Notes under the pieces: model-generated
The model's input: the letters and a program-made list of their open reading frames with translations, nothing else
Told to the model about the DNA's origin: nothing
Databases searched by the model: none
Position numbers and translations under genes: made by a program
In this document: piece by piece, positions 34,233-42,107 of the stretch
How positions within the stretch are numbered: the stretch's first letter is position 1
Layout: every line of letters begins with the position of its first letter
Source: Pseudolabrys taiwanensis
GTDB lineage: Bacteria; Pseudomonadota; Alphaproteobacteria; Rhizobiales; Xanthobacteraceae
Direction of reading: 5' to 3'
DNA length: 64,000 nucleotides
Assembly (NCBI RefSeq): GCF_003367395.1
Contig: NZ_CP031417.1
Location: forward strand, 3,410,001-3,474,000

Positions 34233-34730
34233 ATGACGGACGGTAACGAAAGCGAACCGCGCGTTTTCACGGTCGAGACGCGCTTTCAAAAGCTCGCCCG
34301 GCAGCCGGGCGGGATTTCGCGCGAGAAGGCGATCGAGAACGCCACGGCAAAGATCGAAGAGATCAAGCCCACGTTCGACGATTGGGTCGGCACCGAGCTC
34401 GAATCCCTCTCCACCCTGATCAAGACGGTGCAGGCGGGCAGCGCTCAGCCGGATTGGATCGAGGCGGCGAATCTGCACAGCCGCCAGATCCGCGACGCCG
34501 GCACCACCATGGGCTCGGAACTGCTGACGTTTATCGCCAGCTCATTCTGCGAGGTACTGGACGCGATCGAGGCCGGCGCGGAATGCAATATGGAATCCAT
34601 CACCTGCCATCTCGATGCGATGTTCCTCGCGCGGCAGCGGCGATATCACGGCATGAAGCCGGCCGACGTGCCGGAGCTCACCAAGGGCTTGCGGCGGGTG
34701 GTCGAGGTCGTCAGCACGACACCGAACTGA
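34233..34730 (+). CDS. Unknown che-linked protein, 165 aa
   Basis: A mostly helical acidic protein with no recognised domain. It carries ETRFQKLARQPGGISREKAIENA, then a long helix with DWVGTELESLSTLIKTV, then GSELLTFIASSFCEVLDAIE and TKGLRRVVEVV. It has no signal peptide or membrane segment. It starts 15 bp after the receiver gene on the same strand, so the two are likely co-transcribed and could act together. By position it may be a phosphotransfer or scaffold helper, but no H-box or catalytic motif is clear, so the function is left open. Confidence 0.7.
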   Translation: MTDGNESEPRVFTVETRFQKLARQPGGISREKAIENATAKIEEIKPTFDDWVGTELESLSTLIKTVQAGSAQPDWIEAANLHSRQIRDAGTTMGSELLTFIASSFCEVLDAIEAGAECNMESITCHLDAMFLARQRRYHGMKPADVPELTKGLRRVVEVVSTTPN

Positions 34731-34745
34731 AGCGGCGGCCGGTTC

Positions 34746-35186
34746 TCAAAAGACGGTTTCTTCCGACACCTTCGAGGCCGACAGGTCCAGCATCAGGCTG
34801 CGCAAATGGCGCGCCAGGCGATCCTTGAGATCGGCGACCGAGATCACCGCGAGAACCTCGTGGTCGGTATCGTGCACGGTGTCATGCGCCGTCGGCGCGG
34901 CGCCCGTAATCGCCGACAACTTGCTCAGCACTTCACTCAAAGTGGCGAACTCCTGCTGCAGCCGGTCGAAATCCTGAAGCGCGACTACCAGCTCGCGGTC
35001 GGCCTGCGGCTGCCGGTGAATCGTGATGTCGGTGACACGCGCAACGGTTTCCTCAAAGCCAGCCACTGTCTCGCGAAGAACGACAGCGATCGCCGCGAGG
35101 AAGGTCTTGAGGTCCTCGGACGGTCCGCCATTCTCCGGCGCGACGCCGATGGACTCGGCGTCGCTGCTTGCCGGTACTGCGTTCAC
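34746..35186 (-). CDS. Unknown che-operon protein, 146 aa
   Basis: Last gene of the leftward che operon. It starts with GTG at 35186, overlapping the cheY stop (GTGA), so translation is coupled. The protein is helical: DLKTFLAAIAVVLRETVAGFEETV, then ELVVALQDFDRLQQEFATLSEVLSKL, and ends SLMLDLSASKVSEETVF. The middle heptad-like stretch could form a coiled coil or four-helix bundle, as in CheZ- or CheX-like helpers, but no phosphatase motif was found. Its stop faces the stop of the 34233 gene 15 bp away. Confidence 0.7.
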   Translation of the reverse strand: MNAVPASSDAESIGVAPENGGPSEDLKTFLAAIAVVLRETVAGFEETVARVTDITIHRQPQADRELVVALQDFDRLQQEFATLSEVLSKLSAITGAAPTAHDTVHDTDHEVLAVISVADLKDRLARHLRSLMLDLSASKVSEETVF

Positions 35187-35572
35187 GAGAGACGCCCCAC
35201 CACCTGCTCGATCTTGGTCTTCAGGATGTCGGCTGTGAACGGCTTGACGACATAGTTGTTCGCGCCGGCCTGCGCCGCCTTCACCACCAGTTCGCGATCG
35301 CCGCGGCCGGTGACGAGGATGAAGGGAATGCGGCGCGCGGCGGGGTGGCCACGTACCGAGCGCAGAAGCTCCATCCCGTCCATTTCCGGCATATTGTAGT
35401 CGGAGATGATCAGGTCCAGCGGCTGGGTCGACGCGGTATCCATGGCCTGCACGCCATTTTCCGCCTCGTGGATGTGGCGCACCCCGATCTGCTCGAGGGT
35501 GATGCGCGTCATTTGTCGCACGCTGTTCTGGTCGTCGACGACGAGGACCTTAAGTGCGGCTGCGATCGGCAT
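35183..35572 (-). CDS. cheY: Chemotaxis response regulator CheY
   Basis: A 129-aa single receiver domain. The acidic pair is D13-D14 (LVVDDQ), the phosphorylation site is D58 (LIISDYNMPEMDG), the switch Thr is in LVTGRGD, and the lysine is in VVKPF. It lies between cheA and an unknown gene with which it overlaps by 4 bp. Phosphorylated CheY would signal the flagellar motor or act as a phosphate sink beside the second receiver made by the STAS-receiver gene. Confidence 0.92.
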   Translation of the reverse strand: MPIAAALKVLVVDDQNSVRQMTRITLEQIGVRHIHEAENGVQAMDTASTQPLDLIISDYNMPEMDGMELLRSVRGHPAARRIPFILVTGRGDRELVVKAAQAGANNYVVKPFTADILKTKIEQVVGRLS

Positions 35573-35618
35573 TGAAACTACTCCTCATGAAGCCTGCCGC
35601 CGAAGCGGCAGAAGACGC

Positions 35619-37784
35619 TCAACTTACAAGCGCCGGTTCGCTGGCGCGCGAACGGCCGCCGGTGAATGAATACGATTGGGTGACGGCGAGTTCCGACAGT
35701 TTCTCGACATCGAGAATGAGCGCGACGCGGCCGTTGCCGAGAATGGTCGCACCCGCGACACCCGGAACGGCGCCGTAGCTCTCTTCCATGCTCTTGACCA
35801 CCACCTGCTGATGACCCAGCAGTTCGTCGACGATGATGCCGAGACGGGTGCCGTCGCCGGCGTCGGCGATGATCACGACGCGCTCGTCGGACTCGCTGTT
35901 GTCCACGCCCATGTCCAGCAGATCGCTGAGATGCACGACCGGCACGAGGTTGCCGCGAAGCTGCAGCAGGCCGCGCCCGCCGACCAGATTGTGGATGTCA
36001 CTGCGCGACGGCCGCAGACACTCGACGATCGCCGACATCGGCAGCACGTAGGTCTCGTGGCTGACCTTGATCACCATGCCGTCCATGACGGCGAGGGTGA
36101 GCGGCAGCGCCAACTGCAGGGTCATGCCGCGACCGCGCTCGGATTTGATGGTGATGCGGCCGCCGACGTCCTGAATGTTGCGGCGAACGACGTCCATGCC
36201 CACGCCGCGACCCGAGATGTCCGAGATCGTCTCGGCGGTCGAGAAGCCGGGCATGAAGATGAGATTGTTGATCTCGTCCTCGGTGAGCACCGCGTCCGGG
36301 CTGACCAGCCCCTTTTCGCGCGCCTTCTTGAGCACGCGGTCGGGATCGATGCCGCCGCCGTCGTCGCGAACCTCGACCACGATGCGGCCGCCGCGATGCT
36401 CGGCGCTCAGGCAGATCGTGCCTTCCTCGTTCTTGCCGGCAGCGGCGCGGGCAGCCGGCGATTCGATGCCGTGGTCGATGGAGTTGCGGATGATGTGGGT
36501 GAGCGGATCGCCGAGGCGCTCGATGATCGAGCGATCGACCTCGGTGTTCTCACCGTGCATCTCGAGCTGGACCTTCTTGCCCGTCTTGGTGGCAAGCTCG
36601 CGCACCAGGCGCGGCATGCGCTGGAAAACCGCGCCGATGGCCTGCGCGCGCATCGACATGACGCTGTCTTTGAGCTCGCGCGTGTGGTGGATGACTTCGT
36701 CGAGGATCTGCGTCAGGCGGCTGCTGGTGTCCTCCGGCAGATTGTGCACGATCTGGCCAAGCATTGCCTGCGCAATCACGAGTTCGCCGACCATATTGAC
36801 GACGCGATCGATCTTCTCGACCTCGACGCGCATCGTTGTGGCCGCGGCCTTCTGTGCCGCGGGCCGCGCAGTCGCTTCCGCCGGCTCTATCGAGGGTGTC
36901 GGTGCCACGGGCGCAACGCTCGGCGCCTGATGAACGGGCAGGCTCGCGACCGGGGGCTCGGCAGCCGGCGGAGCAGTGAATGCAACCGGCATCGGCGCCG
37001 GCTCGGGCGCGACCGGCTGGTCTAGCGCAATCTCGACTTCGCATTCGGCGACAAACTCGAAGATCTCCTCGATCTGCTCGCGCGAGGCTTCGGTGACCAA
37101 CGTGCCGGTCCAAGTCACGTAGGGCCGGTCGTGTTCGATCTCGTTCAGCGGCGGGATCTTGCCCGTCTCGGCCGTCAGCGTCAGCGTGCCGAGCTTCTGC
37201 AACTCGCGGATGATGCTCAGCGGCTCGCTGCCACGGCGCAGCATCTCGGGCTGCGGCTGGAAAGCGATACGATAGGTCTGCTTGCCGTCGGCCGGACCGC
37301 CGGCCACGTCGTCCATCTGGTCCGCCATCACCGGCATGAAATCGAGGCCCTCGAAGTCGGCCGGGGCCGGGTCGCCGCCGTCGTGATCGTCGCCCTCGGT
37401 CTTGCCGAGCAGGCGCTCGAGCGCGGCGCGTGATTCGTGGCCGTAATCGGCGGGGATCGCCTCGCCCGCACGGGACATCGAGATGAGGTCGGTCAGGACG
37501 TCGTTGGCCGGCAACAGGACGTCGACGATGTCGGGCGACGGCGCCAAGGTGCCGTCGCGCATGGCGTCGAGCACCGTCTCGAACACGTGCGCAAAGCCGA
37601 CGAGGCTGTCGAAGCCGAAAATCCCGGCCCCCCCCTTCACCGAATGGACCGAGCGGAAAACCGCGTTGATCGTATCGTCAGAGCCGTTGCCCTGACGAAT
37701 ATCGGTCAGACCGCCTTCGATCTGCTGCAGCGCTTCGCTGCATTCGTCGAAGAACGTGTTCTTCAGCTGGTCCAGAGTGGTCAT
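35619..37784 (-). CDS. cheA: Chemotaxis histidine kinase CheA
   Basis: A 721-aa kinase. The HPt domain has the phospho-accepting H47 in RSVHSVKGGAGIFGF. A Pro/Ala-rich linker (about 265-320) follows the P2-like region. The dimer helix is VEKIDRVVNMVGELVIAQAM, the N-box is HIIRNSIDHGIE, the G1 box is VRDDGGGID, and the G2 box is GRGVGMDVV. The CheW-like P5 domain follows to LDVEKLSELA. It takes signals from the MCP through CheW and phosphorylates CheY-type receivers and CheB. It sits between the STAS-receiver gene and cheY. Confidence 0.96.
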   Translation of the reverse strand: MTTLDQLKNTFFDECSEALQQIEGGLTDIRQGNGSDDTINAVFRSVHSVKGGAGIFGFDSLVGFAHVFETVLDAMRDGTLAPSPDIVDVLLPANDVLTDLISMSRAGEAIPADYGHESRAALERLLGKTEGDDHDGGDPAPADFEGLDFMPVMADQMDDVAGGPADGKQTYRIAFQPQPEMLRRGSEPLSIIRELQKLGTLTLTAETGKIPPLNEIEHDRPYVTWTGTLVTEASREQIEEIFEFVAECEVEIALDQPVAPEPAPMPVAFTAPPAAEPPVASLPVHQAPSVAPVAPTPSIEPAEATARPAAQKAAATTMRVEVEKIDRVVNMVGELVIAQAMLGQIVHNLPEDTSSRLTQILDEVIHHTRELKDSVMSMRAQAIGAVFQRMPRLVRELATKTGKKVQLEMHGENTEVDRSIIERLGDPLTHIIRNSIDHGIESPAARAAAGKNEEGTICLSAEHRGGRIVVEVRDDGGGIDPDRVLKKAREKGLVSPDAVLTEDEINNLIFMPGFSTAETISDISGRGVGMDVVRRNIQDVGGRITIKSERGRGMTLQLALPLTLAVMDGMVIKVSHETYVLPMSAIVECLRPSRSDIHNLVGGRGLLQLRGNLVPVVHLSDLLDMGVDNSESDERVVIIADAGDGTRLGIIVDELLGHQQVVVKSMEESYGAVPGVAGATILGNGRVALILDVEKLSELAVTQSYSFTGGRSRASEPALVS

Positions 37785-37813
37785 AACTTAAGTCCTTCGC
37801 TCAACCGCGAGCC

Positions 37814-38560
37814 TCAAGGGGATACTTTGTGAATGGTCGCAACCAGTTGTTCCGGATCGAAAGGCTTCACCAGCCACCCGGTCGCACCGGCGTCGCGCGC
37901 GATGTTGCGCTTCGAGCCTTCGCTTTCCGTCGTCAGAACGAGGATCGGCGTCCTGTCATGCACCGGCAAACTGCGCATGTGGCGGATGACGCCGTAGCCG
38001 TCCATCTTCGGCATGTTGATGTCGGTGATGACGACGTCGAATGTTTCCTTGTCGAGGATGCCGGCGCCTTCCTGACCGTCCACGGCCTGATGCACCTCGA
38101 AGCCGGCGTCCAACAGCGTCAAACGGAGCATGTCGCGGATGGTCTTCGAATCGTCGATCGTCAGGATGCGCTTGGCCATGGCTGCGGGCTCCACGGGCTG
38201 GGGTTCAGGCTCGGCCTGGTCCGTTTCGGGGGCGATGCTGATCTCGTCGGCAATCGCTTCGGGCGTCGTCTCGACTTCGATGACATCCGCGGTGCAATGC
38301 GCGGTTATGTCCAACCCCAGGTCAGCGAAGGCGTCGAGAAATGCCGGTGACGGGCGCTGGATCTTGACCTCGGCGCTGGCGACCGCCGCCATGATGATCT
38401 GAGCGCAAGGCAACGTCACGGCATCGACATCGGCGGCATCGAGGCGGAGCTTCGGCGCCGCCTTGAGCGTCTGACGAACGGTGCCGAGAAACGCCTCGGC
38501 AGCGCCGAGATCGAGCACCGAGGGAAGCTTGTAAAAGGCGATATCGTCCTGGGGACCCAT
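37814..38560 (-). CDS. STAS domain - CheY receiver fusion protein
   Basis: A 248-aa protein with ATG at 38560, 20 bp after the cheB stop. Residues 1-100 look like a STAS/MlaB-type domain (YKLPSVLDLGAAEAFLGTVRQ, LRLDAADVDAVTLPCAQIIM, AFADLGLDI). An acidic Pro-rich linker (EPEPQPVEPAA) leads to a complete receiver beginning MAKRILTIDDSKTIRDML, with the phosphorylation site in ITDINMPKMDGYG and the lysine in LVKPFDP. The internal ATG at 38179 has GTGGAG upstream, so a free 121-aa CheY could also be made. Related genomes usually carry the two domains as separate genes (from general knowledge). Confidence 0.85.
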   Translation of the reverse strand: MGPQDDIAFYKLPSVLDLGAAEAFLGTVRQTLKAAPKLRLDAADVDAVTLPCAQIIMAAVASAEVKIQRPSPAFLDAFADLGLDITAHCTADVIEVETTPEAIADEISIAPETDQAEPEPQPVEPAAMAKRILTIDDSKTIRDMLRLTLLDAGFEVHQAVDGQEGAGILDKETFDVVITDINMPKMDGYGVIRHMRSLPVHDRTPILVLTTESEGSKRNIARDAGATGWLVKPFDPEQLVATIHKVSP

Positions 38561-38580
38561 GTTCCTGCCGTCCGTATGTC

Positions 38581-39657
38581 CTATGCCGCGCCCATCGAAT
38601 GCGAGCGCGTCGTGCCGCTCCCCTCGCACACGTCCAAAATCGCGTCCGACATGCGCACCAACGAGAACTGCTTCATGACGGCGCCACGCTCGAAGGCGGC
38701 GCGCGGCATGCCGTAGATCAGCGACGACTGTTCGTCCTGGCCAAGCGTATGCACGCCGGCCTTGCGCAGTTCGAGCATGCCTTCGGCGCCGTCTTTGCCC
38801 ATGCCGGTCAGAATGACGCCGACCGCAATCGCCGTTGCGGCTTGCGCCGCCGAACGGAACAGCACGTCGACGGAGGGACGATGCCCCGATACCGGCGGGC
38901 CGTCGGAGAGCACGCAAACGTTGCGACCATTGCGGCGGCCGAGCTGCAGGTGATGCGAGCCGGGCGCGATGTAGACGTGGCCGGGCTCGATCACCTCGTC
39001 ATGCACCGCTTCGGACACGGCCATCGGGCATTCGCGGTTGAGCCGCTCGGCGAAGGCCGCCGTAAACCGCGGCGGCATATGCTGAGTGATCAGGACGGGC
39101 GGGCAATCGGACGGCAGCCCCATCAGCACGACCTTGAGCGCTTCGACACCGCCCGTGGAGGCGCCGATGACAACGATCTTGTCATTCGATCCCCGCGCGC
39201 GCGCTGGACGCGGCGACTGAGTCTTGGGCGCGCCGGCGTGGCGCATGCCGACCTTGGTGCGGGCCGCGCTCTTCACCTTCGTCTGGAGCTCGCCGGCGAA
39301 AACCTCGTTGATGTCGCCGGACGGCTTGGCGATGAAGTCGACGGCGCCGATTTCCAGCGCTTCCAGCGTCGCTTCGGCGCCGGCTTGCGTGAGCGTCGAC
39401 ACCATCACGACCGGCGTCGGACGCAGCGTCATGATCTTGCGCAGGAAGGACAGGCCGTCCATGCGCGGCATCTCGACGTCGAGCGTGACGACATCGGGAT
39501 TGAGCGCCTTGATGCGATCGCGCGCCACGATCGGGTCCGGCGCGCTGCCCACGACTTCGATCTCCGGATCGGACGAAAGCAATGTTGTCAGCAACTGCCG
39601 CATAACCGCGGAGTCGTCGACGATCAGAACCCGGACCGGCGCACTTGCTTTGTTCAT
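38581..39657 (-). CDS. cheB: Chemotaxis methylesterase CheB
   Basis: A 358-aa receptor methylesterase/deamidase. The receiver domain has the phosphorylation site D60 in LDVEMPRMDG. The catalytic domain has Ser in IGASTGGVEAL, His in TQHMPPRFT and Asp in GMGKDGAEGM. It demethylates or deamidates MCP glutamates when phosphorylated by CheA, giving adaptation. Its ATG overlaps the cheD stop by 4 bp, so the two are translated together. Confidence 0.96.
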   Translation of the reverse strand: MNKASAPVRVLIVDDSAVMRQLLTTLLSSDPEIEVVGSAPDPIVARDRIKALNPDVVTLDVEMPRMDGLSFLRKIMTLRPTPVVMVSTLTQAGAEATLEALEIGAVDFIAKPSGDINEVFAGELQTKVKSAARTKVGMRHAGAPKTQSPRPARARGSNDKIVVIGASTGGVEALKVVLMGLPSDCPPVLITQHMPPRFTAAFAERLNRECPMAVSEAVHDEVIEPGHVYIAPGSHHLQLGRRNGRNVCVLSDGPPVSGHRPSVDVLFRSAAQAATAIAVGVILTGMGKDGAEGMLELRKAGVHTLGQDEQSSLIYGMPRAAFERGAVMKQFSLVRMSDAILDVCEGSGTTRSHSMGAA

Positions 39658-40301
39658 GTTTCACCAAAGAGCTGGATATCGCCCGTAGTCTTCTGGGACA
39701 GGAGTCGCTTGCCGTAATCGCGCTCCTCGCGATTGACGGTGAAGGTGTCGCTGGTGCCGAGCAACTTGCGCACGACGCGGCCGGTCGACGGGTAGTAATG
39801 GATGCGCCGCGGCAGCGAGCCGCCAAGGTCCTGCGCCGCGCAGCGGAAGCCCTCGGCCTCGAGATAGCGCAGCACGAACTCCGCATTCTCTGAGCCGATG
39901 GCGTTGCTCGTGTCCGTGACGTTGCCGCCGCCGAAGACCTTGACTTCCATGCGGTTGCGGTCGGCCCCCGCCTTGATCAGCTCGTTGATGAGCTTCTCCA
40001 TGGCGAAATTGCCGAAGCGCGCCGAACGGGAGTCCTGTCCCCAGTTGCCCGAATTGTGATGTGGCAGCATGAAATGGTTCATGCCGCCGATGTGGGCGAT
40101 GGGATCGCGGATGCAGGCCGCCACGCAGGAGCCGAGCACGGTGACGAGCAGCTCGTCCGGCTTCTTGGTCACGTAGTATTCGCCGGGGAAGACCTTGACC
40201 ATCCAGGCCTGCGCCTGCGCGTCGAAGATCCGCCGTCCGCTGACGGCTTGCACGCAAGGATCGCTCTGGACGCTCGCCCGCTGCTGCATGACCGCGCTCA
40301 C
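39654..40301 (-). CDS. cheD: Chemoreceptor glutamine deamidase CheD
   Basis: A 215-aa deamidase. The nucleophile C59 lies in LGSCVAACI, and H76 lies in IGGMNHFMLP, the spacing seen in CheD enzymes. It deamidates receptor glutamines and in some species binds CheC; no cheC is in this window. GTG at 40301 overlaps the cheR stop (GTGA); an ATG four codons in is an alternative. The N-terminal 40 residues (MQQRASVQSDPCVQAVSG) are an extension. Confidence 0.93.
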   Translation of the reverse strand: MSAVMQQRASVQSDPCVQAVSGRRIFDAQAQAWMVKVFPGEYYVTKKPDELLVTVLGSCVAACIRDPIAHIGGMNHFMLPHHNSGNWGQDSRSARFGNFAMEKLINELIKAGADRNRMEVKVFGGGNVTDTSNAIGSENAEFVLRYLEAEGFRCAAQDLGGSLPRRIHYYPSTGRVVRKLLGTSDTFTVNREERDYGKRLLSQKTTGDIQLFGET

Positions 40302-41182
40302 CCGACTTTCCGATAGATGGTGCGGCCGACGGGTTTCAGCTGCGGATGGTTGCCGGTGAGCGATTCGGAGTGGCCGATATAGAGCCAGCCACCCGGCTTG
40401 ATCTGATTGGCAAAGCGCTCGATCAGATTGGCCTTCGTCGGCCCGTCAAAATAGATCATGACGTTACGGCAGAAGATGGCGTCGAACAGCCCGCGAAACG
40501 GCCACCGCTCCATGAGATTGAGGCGGCGGAAAGTGATGAGCGAGCGGACGTCGTCTTCGACCGTGACCTTCTCCTGCCCGTCGACGACGATGTTCTTGAA
40601 GAACGATTGATAGCCGTGGGGCACGTCGGTCGTCGCATTGGGCGCGAACTCGCCGCGTGCGGCCTTGGTCAGAATCTCGGTGTCGATGTCGGTCGCCAGG
40701 ATCTTGACGTCGCGGTTATGGAAGCTGCGCAGCTCCCGCTTGAGTACGACGGCGATGGTGTAGGGCTCCTCGCCGCTCGAGCAGCCCGCGGACCAAATGC
40801 GCATCGAACCAGCACGGGCGCCGGCCTGTGCGTAGGGCGCGGCCACATGCGAACGCAGATGATCGAAGTGGTGGTCTTCGCGGAAGAGCTTCGTGTGGTT
40901 GGTCGAGATAGAATTGATGAAGTTCTCGATCTCGCGCGCGTCGTTCGCCACCAGTTCGCGGTATTCGCGGAAAGTCTGGAGCTGGAGGACGCGGAGCCGG
41001 CGCGACAGCCGGCTGTAGACCAGATTGCGCTTGGCATCGGACAACGAGATGCCCGCATGCTCGTAAGCGAGCTTGGCCAGCCCCTTGAAATCCTCGTCCG
41101 AGAACGAGAATTCGCGAAGAGAGGCGGCCGCCGGCGCATTCTGAATGAGCGCTGAGGTCGCCCCGTGAGTGTTTTTCGACAT
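40298..41182 (-). CDS. cheR: Chemotaxis protein methyltransferase CheR
   Basis: A 294-aa S-adenosylmethionine-dependent receptor methyltransferase. The N-terminal helical domain carries LVYSRLSRRLRVL, the SAM site is IWSAGCSSGEEPYTIA, and FDAIFCRNVMIYFD and GGWLYIGHSESL are standard CheR blocks. It methylates MCP glutamates against CheB. The MCP encoded upstream ends in a WxxF-type tail expected to dock CheR. ATG at 41182 is preferred to a TTG one codon earlier. Its stop overlaps the cheD start. Confidence 0.95.
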   Translation of the reverse strand: MSKNTHGATSALIQNAPAAASLREFSFSDEDFKGLAKLAYEHAGISLSDAKRNLVYSRLSRRLRVLQLQTFREYRELVANDAREIENFINSISTNHTKLFREDHHFDHLRSHVAAPYAQAGARAGSMRIWSAGCSSGEEPYTIAVVLKRELRSFHNRDVKILATDIDTEILTKAARGEFAPNATTDVPHGYQSFFKNIVVDGQEKVTVEDDVRSLITFRRLNLMERWPFRGLFDAIFCRNVMIYFDGPTKANLIERFANQIKPGGWLYIGHSESLTGNHPQLKPVGRTIYRKVG

Positions 41183-41237
41183 CAAGCGTCTTCCACTTAA
41201 TCGTCTGCGCCGAGAGCTTCGCCAGCCTCCGATATCG

Positions 41238-41798
41238 TCAGGCCGCCGCGGCCCTGAAGCCGGTCGAAGCTTCCGGTTCGTCGCCCAACTGCATCGCGAG
41301 AAGATTAGGCAGGTCGATCAGCGCGATCATGCCCGCTTCCGTCGTCACGAGACCCGAGAGGAAGCTGACGCGCGAGGACTGGGCGACGCGCGGCACCGGC
41401 TTGATCTGGGTCTCGTCCAACGAGACGATGTCGAGCACGCGGTCGGCGAGTAGGCCGATCGGCTTGCTGGCGATTTGCACGATGATGACGATGTGCAGCG
41501 GCGTCGCCTTGGTCAGGCCCTGACCGAAGCGGCAGCGCAGATCGACGATCGGCACGATGACGCCGCGCAGGTTGAGCACGCCGCGCACGTATTCCGATTG
41601 CCGCGGCAGCGGCGTGATATCGGTCCAGCCCTTGATTTCGCGCACCGCCATGATGTCGACGCCGTACTGGTCGTCGCCGATGGCGAAGCTGATGAGTTGC
41701 GTCGGAAGCGCCGCCACGCGCGCTGCGTCGGCGGCGGCCCATTCATTCGCGCCCGCCTGGCTCGCGGCGGAGGACGAAGCGACCGGTGACTCGCTCAT
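41238..41798 (-). CDS. cheW: Chemotaxis coupling protein CheW, copy 1
   Basis: A 186-aa adaptor linking receptor and CheA. The CheW fold is clear: QLISFAIGDDQYGVDIMAV, EYVRGVLNLRGVIVPIVDLR and GLLADRVLDIVSLDE. It has a variable 30-residue Ala-rich N-terminus and a short C-terminal tail. The central 120 residues are almost identical to the copy at 44011, while both ends differ. It lies after the mcp terminator, so its expression may need read-through or its own promoter in 41799-42036. Confidence 0.93.
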   Translation of the reverse strand: MSESPVASSSAASQAGANEWAAADAARVAALPTQLISFAIGDDQYGVDIMAVREIKGWTDITPLPRQSEYVRGVLNLRGVIVPIVDLRCRFGQGLTKATPLHIVIIVQIASKPIGLLADRVLDIVSLDETQIKPVPRVAQSSRVSFLSGLVTTEAGMIALIDLPNLLAMQLGDEPEASTGFRAAAA

Positions 41799-42036
41799 GA
41801 TAGCTGCTGACTCGCTCTTGCGGATTTCGAAGAAAAACGCGGGTGGCCGACAGGAACTTCCAACTGCGCAGATTGATGGGGCGCGCTTGCGGATTGGTTA
41901 ATGCCCCCTACCGAAAGGGTTGAATGTCATGTTCTTTTTCGAAAAAAGCGGTTGTCGATAAACTGCGATAACAAGCTGCCTGACGTTGTCCGCCTGTTGG
42001 CGTCGGCGACGCCGTCGAACTACTTCAAGGCGCCGT
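41799..42036 (-). promoter_or_regulatory. Gap between mcp terminator and cheW copy 1; possible internal promoter region
   Basis: The gap between mcp and cheW copy 1 is 309 bp including the terminator. The AT-rich part around 41930-41985, with a TTTTTCGAAAAA-like palindrome, is the likeliest place for a promoter serving cheW-cheR-cheD-cheB-cheA. No -35/-10 pair was assigned with confidence. Confidence 0.35.
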
Positions 42037-42082
42037 AAAAAAGCGACGGCCGCACCCGCCCGGCATGGCGAGTACGGCCGTC
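42037..42082 (-). terminator. Rho-independent terminator after mcp
   Basis: Read on the minus strand, GACGGCCG (42082-42075) and CGGCCGTC (42052-42045) form an exact 8-bp GC stem with a 22-nt loop. GC and then six T residues (42042-42037) follow directly. It lies 26 bp beyond the mcp stop, so it should end or attenuate the cheW2-mcp transcript before cheW copy 1. Confidence 0.8.
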
Positions 42083-42107
42083 AAATCAGAGCCGCTGCGC
42101 GGCTGGA

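Noticed and set aside
35676..37025. 449-codon open frame antisense to cheA
   Set aside because: A GC-driven shadow frame; CheA motifs on the other strand are unambiguous.
38177..38179. Separate cheY gene starting at the internal ATG
   Set aside because: The frame is open from 38560 through both domains, so the fusion is annotated; internal initiation is kept as a finding.
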